Assembly: GCA_030141605.1 (NCBI GenBank)
Contig: JAQGDQ010000228.1
Location: forward strand, 250,001-314,000
From: Tubiluchus corallicola
Lineage: Eukaryota > Priapulida > Priapulimorpha > Priapulimorphida > Tubiluchidae
Direction of reading: 5' to 3'
DNA: 64,000 nucleotides
Below are positions 13,701 to 25,700 of this stretch, one piece after another. The notes beneath the pieces are model-generated. The model did no database searches, was not told where the DNA came from, and was given only the letters and a program-made list of their open reading frames with translations. Position numbers and translations under genes: made by a program. Each line of letters starts with the position of its first letter. Positions within the stretch are counted from its first letter, which is position 1.

Positions 13701-16700
13701 AGATATTAGAGAGAAAAAAGCGGGATCTAAAAAAAGCCTTTAACAATTAAAAAAAGCGGGATCTCTAATTGGCATCTTAGCCACTAGAAAAAAGAGCAAC
13801 ATCAAATTATTAATTTCGTGTAGCCTTACATGGAATATATCAATATTTATTTCTCAAATAATTTTGTTTATAAGTGCAGAGCAGAAGTGTGTTACTGGTG
13901 GTATACTTAAACCAAGCCTCCGTTATTTCAATAAATGTTTTAATAGATGGTTCAGTATTTGCTTAAAATGTTTTAGTAAATTACTTTGAAATAAATGTAC
14001 AACCGCCACTAGTGTGATTACTTTTAAACTGACTCTAAGTTGCGTGAAATGCAAAATAAACCTGAACAATTAAAGCTGCTGCAGTTTATGTTTCTTTGTT
14101 TTTTGTCGATAGGTGCCACTGCATTGTGTATAACGTTGTATGTGCCTACTGTTGCTAGCATTGTTGCAATGTTGGTGTCACCATCTACTATTATTGCTAG
14201 ATTATTACTGAGCAGAATTAAACAGAATTTCCGGACCGTTGTTGTCAATAGATGTCACTACCTTATGTATAATTGACTGGTGCTAGCATTGTCTACAGCG
14301 CTGGTGTCGCCATCTACTATTATTGCTAGATTATTACTTATTGTAGAATTAAATAGAACTTACTGACCGATATTGTCAATAGATGTCATTACCTTACAAG
14401 GAACGTACTGGTGCTAGCATTGTTTACAGCGCTGGCGTTGCCATCTCCTCCCTACCATTGTTAGATTGCTACTCAACAGCATAGACTGTATGATAAATTT
14501 GCAAGATTAACGCGCGCTCTGTAGGTTCAGTTTTACTGCTTTTGAAAGCCGGGACAAATCAACCCTCGCTGCTCAAGTGTCTGAATATCAACAGTTCACT
14601 TCAGACACAACAAAAATAATTCGTCTCCACTAAACATGTGCGAGCTAGAATCAGTTTGATAAAAATGCTCAACTCTATTTTGGGAGCGCTAAAGTTCAAC
14701 TTTAAAATGAATTTAAAACTAGAGTTAGAGGGAACGTTTCCTAAGCGATAATTAGAAGCGCAAAATGACATTATTATTAATACAAGTCTGGCTGGTGTAG
14801 AATTTAGCCGAAAATTGCAGTTAGTAATTTGTTAAAGTATCACCGCTACTCATGCTGCTTCTTTCCTTGCTACTAGATGGCACCACATACTATGTATAAT
14901 GTGCCAGGCTTAAAAATGTTTGCTGCGCTGGTGTTGCAAAATTAATAACAAATAGGCCTACACAATTAACTAGTATCCTTAAAGATGTGCATCTTTAAAA
15001 ATGTGCATAATTAATTTTTGCTAAATTGTTACACCTTTCATTAGGCCTAGAAACGAGCACATCTTTAAAGAAACACTAGTCATTAATATGTTGGTTATTA
15101 ATGCATTATGTATATTTATGTATATCCAACATGCATATGCTTCCATAATCTGTGTCAATGATATGTTTATTTTCTATACAGTTTATCCGATAAACCATAT
15201 TCTGATTTTCCAAGCACAACATTTAGAGAAAGGTTGCCATCCTTCTTTCATGCCTCTGTTTTCTGCACAGTAATGAGAGCAGTATAAATCTCACTGCCCA
15301 TTTTCTCCTATATGTCAACGGTTTGCTATCTGGTTTTTGTATAAATATTATACAATTTTTTTTATTTTGCATTATTTTATTAAAATTATAATATTTTATT
15401 TTGACGTTTCGAGATTCTCGAATCTCTTTTTTAAACATTACAACTGCAACATAATTAGAATAAAAAAATTACAGTGTGATAAGATTAAAGTAATAACATA
15501 GATTACTATGCCTTGGTGCACTATCATAATAGTGAACTATTTTATCATTAGTTTTTTGTTTTATTTGTATTTTTATTTTGCTTTTTACAAACCACGTAAA
15601 TCAATATTTGTATAAAAATTATAAAAACATGCTTTACTAAAGTTATACTTTGGTAAAGCACATTTTTGAAAATTACCTTTCTGTATGACAGGCCCTCTAT
15701 GAACGTCTTCAGAAACAGAAACGTTGCTTTGGGTCTGCAAATAAAAAAAGTGAACACTTGATTCTAATAAAAAATTACTGTCAGAAGTGGAATAATCTGC
15801 ACAACAATTGCAAAATTTAAAAATGTTACTTGCTGTCATTTGTCTGTTCAAAAGGTGACTATGCAATATAAAACACTAAAGGAAGAAGTGTCATGTTACT
15901 AAGTAGCTGCATTTGCAACATCTTAAAATAACAATAGGAATATCTGACAATTCCATATAGAGACATAAACATAATCATAAAGCAGATTTTATACAGGCTA
16001 TGCTATTTTGATGATCTCCAAACCATGATCCAAGCACTCACTTGCTTGGCTTACTTATTCTAGATGATTGTGAAAACAGCAGTACGAACTCACTATTGAA
16101 GACAGTCCTCTGAGCTGAAACATTGAATTAGCAGAGGTGTCATAGGCTCCCTCAGACTTATACAAACACGTACCTCTCAATTATTGCAAGCAAGTGGAAC
16201 TACTCTAAAACACAGCTTTTTCTTGTGCTTATTCACCCATTTACTAATAAGTATAGCTTTGCTTAAACTTGTAATGTAATGCAATGTAAAGTTTATTTGT
16301 ATAGTGCACTACATTATTTAAAATCTCAATAAGCTGAACAGTAAAATTAACAAGATGCATTTAAATTTCAAATACAAAAAAATTAAGAAATTAATTCATC
16401 ATGAAAATTACAATCTAAACAATTGTGTTTTAAGATCTCGTTTAAGGATGTAACAAGTTTGCAGATCCTACAGCTACAGGTAAGTTATTCCAGTGACGTG
16501 GAGCACAGAGACAAAAAACCTTTTTCGCCACAGCATGCGCTGTATTTGGAACTGGTAGATATAGCAGCAGAACGAAGTGTTGGATCTATGTTAGGGCATA
16601 TGAAAGATCTGAGACGTGCCTGTGCCAAACCATTTAGTATCTTGTAGATGACACAAAGAAGAAAGACTACACTTTATCGGCTTGCAATTGAATTTATACA

Positions 16701-19700
16701 ACGATCATTTTGGCACAAAAGTTTACAAAATGCCAAGAAATGCAAAAAGCGATTATATTATGTTACCACAAATTGACAAAAATTTACTAAGGAAAAATCT
16801 AAATTTAAGGTCAGCTAATTCCAATTCATAATATTCATGTATGTGTTTTGATGTTTTCAAATAGACTTTTCAATGAAACGTCAAATCCAACATGTGTTTC
16901 CTGCACAGATACTTGATTACTTTTCTTCACTGTAGTTAACAACTGTCCTGCTATTTTGTTACTGTAGGCAATAACCATGGCAGACTCCACGAACAAGTTG
17001 TTTATAATATTTATGAAGTGGCCTTGGCTGAATTAAATGCTTTTGTTTTCTATCTTACTTCTAGCAAAGGTTTCTAAATTCAATAAATAAATTCAAACAT
17101 TGATTCTAAAAGCTCAAGTTTTTAGCATCTTACAAAAACTCTGGTAGCTAATTTGGCACTCTGGTAAACTCCGGCATTCATTTCAGAAATATCAAAGTGA
17201 ACTGTTTATTGTTTTATGAACGATTAGTGATCGCGGGTTCACTAGTTCTCAAAATAGTAACAATGCGCATTGTTTTCAGGGAAGCTATGCTTATAGGTAT
17301 CAGCAGGCGACAATGGTATTCATAGCGAGAACACCAAAATTTATTCGTACAGTCATATCTGCGAGCTAGGACTGGGATAATCATCATTACCCAAGTAAAA
17401 TTCTCATCACATGATAAACTTGTACGCACTAGCAAGTTTTTTATTGTCCACTTTTAATAATTTGTAACGAAAAATCTTCCAAAAAACGTCTCTTCCAGTG
17501 TTCGTCGTTTTGTCTTAATCAGTATCAAACACCTTTATTGGTAATGCATTATTTTCAAACTCAGAGAACGGTTTCTCTGTTTAATTAGAGTGAAAGATGT
17601 ACAGTAAGGAATTGCCCCGTATGCCGCTATTGGCATTCTATGAAAACTCCCCAAGAGGCCTTTCACATAATTTTTACCTGAAAGCTACAGTTACTGTTGG
17701 GGGAGCTGGGTTACAGTTAGCTAGAAAAAGGATCTAAATCAAAACAGATAATTCGCTTGATCCTTGTTTCTTATACATCAGATACCCACTAAATTTTGAG
17801 AAAAGTGGTTTAGCTTGCAAATAACATGGTATAAAAGTAAACTTGCCCCGATGAAACCAAAATGGTACCTAGTCTAAACAGTATATGAGTCAAAATTATC
17901 TGCGTGTGTCAATAGTCTATATGTGTCCAACTAATGTTCTATAAAATGACAATATATTAGGTTTAATTTATCTATAATCCCAATTTCTATATTATACTAA
18001 TTAGCAATGCAATTAAATTTTAGAATCAAACATGGCTGAAACAAAAAAAAGATCGAAAAAGTCTAGATTGAACTTGAATTTAATCTATAAACTGACTCAG
18101 TATATCTAGGTGACCTATAGGCCCATGTCAAATTTACGTGTATTCTGTAGAAGAATCCTGTATACAGTATCATGTACGTACAGGACTTGCGTTCCCAAAA
18201 TTACGTTATGTAAATATTAGTGTACAAAATACCCAGTGTCCAAATGTCCAGAACACTCAGTGTTTAAAAACACGGCTTATATGTCAAAATAATTCAATTG
18301 TCCAAATTATCTTGTGTCCAAATGACCTTTGTGTTCAATCCTGCCTGTGTCCAAATAACCTTTGCCCAAAGTCCTGTAGTGTAGATACCCTAGTGCCCAA
18401 ATGTCCTATGGCCAAATTAGATTTTATCCAATGACCCTATGTGTCCAAAATACCCAGTGTCCAAATGTCCAGAACACTTAGTGTTTAAATATATGGCTTA
18501 TATGTCAAAATAATTTAATTGTCCAAATTATCTTGTGTCCAAATGACCTATGTGTCCAACCTGCTTGTGTCCAAATAATCAATGTGTCCAATAGCCAGTA
18601 TGTCCAAAATATGTTGAAATAATTTGTGCCTAAAACCACTGTGTCCAAAAGCCCTATAAGCCAAAATGTCATTTAAATCAAACTCATTCTTTAAAAATTC
18701 AACAAACTTTGAAACAATTTTGCCGTTTCTTAGCATACCTGAGATTCGTCAAAACCATGACATCCAACAATAGACGAAGTAACGTAATTTACAAACTCTG
18801 AATTATTATTTAAAGAAATGTACTCTGGCTGTACCACATCTAGCCCAGGCAGCCGTTGAAAGTCTCGACCGCAAAGAGCGGTAGAAAATGGAGGTAACTG
18901 ACACGATGCTTGATCGACTATACATCCATATGGACTTGGCATTTCCATTTTTACTGGAGACTGCAGTTCAGAGGTTAGTGGAGTCGACTGAAGCAACATA
19001 TTGCCGTTATAGTTTAATCTCACTTGTTCACTGCTCGGGACACTACATGACCACATCTTGCAGATTAAATGCTTTCAGAACGTTGATAACAGCAGGTGGC
19101 AACGATCTTCTTTTCCTGCGCTTTAAATGTTATATACTTACGCCAGCACTGTTTTATAGAATGTCATATCTACTAAAATGATACACATATACATGTAAAA
19201 CAGGGCGATGATAAAAACAATGCCAGTGTTTGGCAGAGAACGTTATCAGTGGAATATATCCCACACATTCGCAGTGTCCTCGTTTGGTTTGAGGTTCCAT
19301 GACGATGGCAGCTGAAGGCTTTTCGGTTTTAAAAATTATTGTAACCGTATCTGCCGAACAGCAGTACCAATCACTCAATTATACTTAATTTTGTTTCACA
19401 GACTCAAACTGTACTGTAATAATGAAATCCAGACAGAACTCATTTCCCACGTGCAGCTAGGGTGAAACATCTGAGGCAAATGAGTCAAGTTCTCATCAGC
19501 TACGCCCAGTTTATCAAATGAATTCTATGTAATTTATTAAAGTATGCTTCACCTTTCGTCACGTAACTGTACACCGTTAGCCATAAACAATAGCATGTCA
19601 TTACAGACATGTCAAGAGTTGGCTGGGCGTACTGCTTGCGTAGGTAGTAGAATTTGACATTTTCTCACTAGACTTAAAGTAATTGGGACGGAGAGAGTTT

Positions 19701-22700
19701 CAATTGCTGGATCTACATTATTAGGAAACGTGATATTTTTACCCACGCTGGTTGTTTAGATGAAATTGAAACGGACGAAATTAAACACTTACTACATTCC
19801 AGGATAGATCTGGACAATACATGGAAACTCATTGCTTTTTTATTCAGAAGGTCAACGATTAAGATCAAAAGGTCAAAACTTGTCAAAATAAATTTTTCAC
19901 GTAACGACGTTATATATGAGGGCATAGTCTCCTCTGATGCGTGCCCTCTAGTTATCAAAGATTTAGGAGTCTGTCTAGCAAGATAAATTAATGTCAGTTG
20001 ACCGATAACGCCACATTATAGTTGCGTAGAAGACTCTGTTACTACCTGAGTACTAAAATCAGTTCTTGGGTAAGGATGGCCAAAAAACAAAGATGTTTGA
20101 CTGTACATCAGATTTCAATCGCAAGCAATGGTTACCGGCGTTCTGTCAATCTTTAAAACGACTTGCATTAATTTATCTAAACGTGTAGTTTTTGCTTATC
20201 TTAAACGCCAATTAAAATCAAAACCAGTCATATAGAATTACATTGCTGGCTGATTTTTTTTCTATATTAATTCTGTGTTAGCGCATGCGCGTTTTCCAGC
20301 TTAGTTTCTACGCTGTCATGACTAGGTTAATAAGATCTCAAACTGCGGCTGCAGTGAAAATGTTAACAAATGGTAACTATTAAAAATTTGTTTCGCAGTG
20401 ATAAAAAACATAAAGAATCGCAAGACCTGTTGTCCTTGCTGTTGGGATTTGAAAATTTTAGCAAAGAAGTTTCCCAGAAAGCGAAAGTGAAACTAAACGG
20501 TCTGCATGAATTTTTTACTGGTAATTTTGTAAACTTCATTTGTTGTCTAAACTAAATTCGTAGTTCTACTAACTATGTTTCGGCTCTTCTTTTCCTAGTG
20601 AAAATACTTTTTTAAGATCATGAGTGATGTTTGTGATTCTCAGCACCAGTGTAAACTCCTCAAACAGATAATCAACTAAAATAAAACTGGTGACATTTTA
20701 ATATAGGGTAAATGGACTAATGTCGGACAATGAGATATAGTCATACACATAGAAACCTGAAAAAGCCATTTTTGTCCGACATTAGCCCATTTTACCCTAC
20801 GTCTAGGATACCAACGTGATTAGTTAAATATGGCTTAATTATTGCACATTAACAGGTGTCTGATAAGAACAGATACCTACGTCTTGACTTGGCTTATCAT
20901 TTCTAATTAATCAATTTCATATGATTTTAGCTCAGCTTTTGTGAAATTATGAAGTACCTGCAAATAGATTATTATTATTCTGAAAAGTTGGTTCCACGTC
21001 AAAACGTCGCAGTCGTCATTTAGACGTCGATCTCACATCTATACAAATTTCAAACTGAGTGAACACTTACTTGCTAATTAATTCACGTCAAATCGAATTT
21101 AAAGTGTTCGTGGGTAGAACAAGTTCTGATTTTTAATTAGAATGAGATGGTGTGCCACAAAAGAGTTTGGCGATTAAATTCCAGACCAATTAAGATGGTG
21201 CCACATTGTCGATATTGATTTGATGTTGTATACCGAAGAACAAGCAAACGTATATGCAGGTATTCGTCATTTGTTTGCATAGTTATTTGAATGAAAGTCA
21301 AGTATCGTAGACCTAGAAAACAGCACACATTCCGTTAAATTTTTATCACAGACTCGTATACGCCAGTAGGTTAACAAGTTTGGTTATCAGTTTAGTAACT
21401 TTAGTTATTCTGTTCTTATGTAAGGGACAACTTTTAACAAAGCATTTTCTGTCCAGTCTAGGTTTGAGTATGAAAAATTGTCAAATTTTGTCGCTCTTAA
21501 TGGCTTTCGGCGGTCTGAGCTCTTGCGTTAAGTGCACCAGCAGGTTGCAGGACTTAGATGATTACCATTGATTAGTTAAGTCTTAGTAATTTAAGCACTC
21601 GACACACCGGTCGCTAATTGCAGCCTGTTTGAAGCCAGCTGTGTGACTGTGTCAAAAACATTGTAAAGAAATGAGTGAAAACACGCCTCAAGTAAGAACG
21701 TGTAATTGAAATTGACAATAAGTCAAATTGCTGACATTAGCTGAGTTGGACATATTGATTTACTGCCAGGCTATACATGTACTTAATGCTGATCTCAAAC
21801 TGCAAAGCTACAGTATTGTCTCTTTCCCTCTGAGGTATACTATAACAAAGGCGCAAGATGAACAATTTTTCAAAGACATTGTACACGATTTATAAGACCA
21901 TTGTAACATCATGTACCATGTTCTGATACAAAATTGCGATGGTATACTGAGCAGATGTAATGAAAATTAGGGAACGTGACTTTTATGGTATCTAAGTAAT
22001 CAGAAAGTACAGAAAATCAAATTCCCAGATAAAAAAGTAGATTTACAAGCAAGTATCATAGATTGTCCAAGTAGATATAGTCGAAGTAGGGGTAAGATGT
22101 GCCTCTTTATTCATGTGTCCATTCATAACCCCCATTTGGATAATTCTGGGAATCGAATAACTTAGCCTTTGAAATATGCAGAGAAGTTATCCCTGTTTTG
22201 GGGTTAGAAGGCCAAATGTTAAGGTCAAACAGCGATTTGATGCATTTTTCATGTTTATTCACATCATATCTCATTAGTAAATGAGTGAAGCGGAACCAAA
22301 ATTAGTAGAAGCTTCTGTTATCAACATGCCTGTAACAAATGTCAGAGCTGCTGTACTTTTGATGTCAAAAGGTCAGAGCTCAGTGTCAGAGATCAATGTC
22401 TTACTGCAAGCAAAGCAGTAGGTAGGTCGGCAGGTAGGTAGGTAGGTAGGTAGGTAGGTAGGTAGGTAGGTAGGTAGGTAGGTAGGTAGGTAGGTAGGCA
22501 GGTTGGTAGGTAGGCAAGCAGGCAGGCAGGAAAGCAAACAAGTAAGAAAGAAAGAAAGAAAGTGAATGAGTGAGTAAGTTAGTAAGTAAGTAAGAAGAAA
22601 GTGAGCAAGCAAATCGTTTCCAAGTAAAGAGGAAAAAACGTAAATAATCGTAGTAAACATGCAAATAAATAAACAATAAAATGGCTAAATAAGAAGCAAA

Positions 22701-25700
22701 TGTACGTAAATAGGTATGATATAAGTAAACAAACAAGTAAACGAGTAAGTATGCTAGTAAGGATACAACTGATCACGTAAGTAACTAAGCAAACAAAGTC
22801 GCGGGCCATTGATTCTTGAGCCTCTCACAACCTGCTTTTTCGCAGGTACATGGAAAAGGTACTCTCTTAACAATGTAACGTTAACTTGTTTAATGCGCTC
22901 AGGAAATCGCTTAGTAGAATCGAATACGGGCTGAAATCTACCGTCAAATCGATGTTTAAATCGACTCTGTGGACATAGGTCAGAATCATTTTCTGCATTT
23001 TCAAAAGTTTGGCAGCCTCTGCTGAGTAATTTCGCGTCTAATTATTTTTTCATATTTCTTTACCCAACTTCATAGTAAGTTTGAAGCATATGATTGTCAA
23101 CTGCGTAAATTCAAATGCACACCCGATTTAATGCAAACACACGTAGGCCTAGCTAATCGATTTCGATATTTCAATATTGAACGTGATAATCGATATATGT
23201 TATCGATAACGGTTTCGCATCGCTTGGCTTTCTTATTAGAAGAAAGCTGATTTAAGGCAAATCGAATCCAGTCTTAAACCGTAAGTCAAAACGGTGTACT
23301 ATTTAAAATATTGAAAAGAAACATACTAATTTTTCAAAAATGACTTACGTGAAAGAATTATTACCACACAAAGACAATTTCGCGTTCTAGCCTCTAGTTC
23401 TTCGCTGTTACATGCATTTCGCCATTCGCTAAATTAGATTGGCACTAGCGCCTGCATTTCGCAAACACATTGCACAGACAACAGGTGCTGTAACTCTCAG
23501 TTCAGATGTGTTAGTTTCTGACGAACTGCACACGTTCAACTGCACAGCGGTAAATTTGAAATTTATATTTTTATCTTAAAACATGCCTAGTTTTAGTACA
23601 ACACACTCAATATCTTACAGTAGCACTGTACTTCAATTTTCGCTTTCGCAAACACGGGCCACATGCACGTGGAATATTTTTGCTGTTGAAAATTATGTTT
23701 GCATGTGATGTCATCAATAGTTGGGCTCGCCCGCCGTTAATTAAGTTTTTAATCTACTATTTGATTATCGAAAGCGCTTTTGCAGTATTAATTCTATTAA
23801 AATGTATACTTTTAAGGGACTTGAAGATAGGGTAGTATATGAAAAATCATCCTGTCTTCCTTTAGCAATACTCGTAAGCATTTCTCTTGTCTAGACTTAC
23901 TCGGTGTGTCACACAGGTGTAAAATAAACCAAGCCTTTGTTTCCTTATCTTTCATCGTTCGATCTTTTAATTCACAGTGAACACAACGACTTTCTTATTT
24001 ACCTATAATGGCTCACAAATTGCCTTTATACTCATAATAATCTATAGCATTTTACTAAAATTATGTAGTTTAATTATAAAATGTTCCTACCTCGTCTGAA
24101 GAAAACATAACATTGCACCAGTTTTTGGTAGTCAGGAGATTTGAAGTCTATCACATCTATGCAGAGTGGAGATTGGAAAGGGGTTTCGAATTTTCGGTAG
24201 TTTACAAATTATGACACACAGTAAAAACAAGCCAGATTCATGATGCCAGCCTGTCCTGGCTGCTCAACAGAGAGAACAAAATGTTCGTTACTATAGCAAC
24301 CGACACAGGAAAATCAAAGTGTTTCAGTTAAAAACTGCTCCAGTATGTGTGAACTGTATTTAAAATAATAACGACTAAGATTTTAGGTTTCATTCTTTTA
24401 CTCACGTTTGCCAGTTGTTAATAGGTATAACATTTATTAGGTAGTCCTCAATACACAGTGCATTAAAAACTGTAGACAGTGCGTAACCCACACACAACAT
24501 TTCTCTCAGCACGTAGAATATTGGCTTCTTGCTGTCTGTCTGAAGGTATTGATCCGAACCATGGCGGAGACGACTGGAATTTCAAATCAGGCCTACTTAT
24601 ATGTTATATATTCTGAGACTTAAATCTAAATTATGCCGTCTGAAAGTCTACCTGTCTCGTTTAAGAACTAAATACGTTTGGACACTGAACGTGATTGATT
24701 ACTATGCGTGAATTAAAAAATGTGAGGCTTGATTGCCCTATCAAAAAAAATCAAGTGCAGAAATCAAACATATCTAAATTTTCTTACAAGAAAAAATGGT
24801 ATTACTTACACGATTGAAAAAATGAAATGCACAGGCTGAGCTGTTGCAGCTGACTAAGCACCAATATCAAGATGCTACTGTTAAATATCTAATGTAAAAA
24901 TATGAAATATGTCGAGAGAAATAGATTCCTACAACTACTCGTAATTTGAATATGAGAAGAGATATCTTCTGATGTTCTTTTTCAATCGACTGAGATTTTA
25001 GTTGACAAGAAAACCATTTTCTGGAACGGAATACCACATATAAGAAGCCCCAGGGAAAACTGGACCAAGGCGCAGCTGTTCTGCACGTAGCAAAATGCAC
25101 GGTAAGACTACGGGAAGCATCAGAAAAACGAGTACTGCAAACAAACTTTCTACGTTTAGGAGTGAGAAGCTTGGCCCCAAATCAGACTCGGCCAAAGAAG
25201 TTGAGGCACAAACTCAGATGGAATTGTAAAAAAAAGGTGTCTTGTGAGCAAAAATATGAAAAAGTTAATTTGAACAATCTGGACATATACAGTCTGGAAA
25301 ACTTACTTGGTCGATAATGTATCCATTTCGCATGTATCTCTGAACCTGAAAAACACAATTACATAAATTACAATGTGGATGTATTCTTATACTTGAGTCA
25401 CATAAGGACTATTTCACTCTCATTTTTTAGTACAAACATGTTCATAACACAAATATACCTTTCTGGTGCAATAAATTACCGTTCCTTGCGACCCTTGATT
25501 TAACTTCTAGAACCCGTAACGTTATGTAAGTAAATAAATGAGTGAGTGAGTGAGGGAGGGTGTGAGTGAGTGAGTGAGTGCGTGAGTGAGTGAGTGAGTG
25601 AGTGAGTGAGTGAGTGAGTGCGTGAGTGCGTGAGTGAGTGAGTGGGTAACTGAGCGAGCGAGCGAGTGAATGAGTAAGTAAGTAAGTAAGTAAGTAGATA

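Larger units (their letters stand above)
15735..18738 (-). other. Intron 3 of the zinc-finger gene
   Basis: 3.0 kb. Holds a probable interspersed repeat (16270-16660) and the GTGTCCAAAT minisatellite (18210-18660). Confidence 0.8.
19057..25306 (-). other. Intron 2 of the zinc-finger gene
   Basis: 6.25 kb. Contains a 96-bp hairpin element (20704-20799), a possible plus-strand exon (20399-20520) and the GGTA-type array (22419-22800). A donor-like GGC|gtaagtat near 19140 on the minus strand could mark an alternative first exon, but the resulting intron would be only about 75 bp. Confidence 0.6.

Noticed and set aside
22373-22809. LPTY-type open frames on the minus strand
   Set aside because: Product of the GGTA/TACC array, without any domain or splice context.
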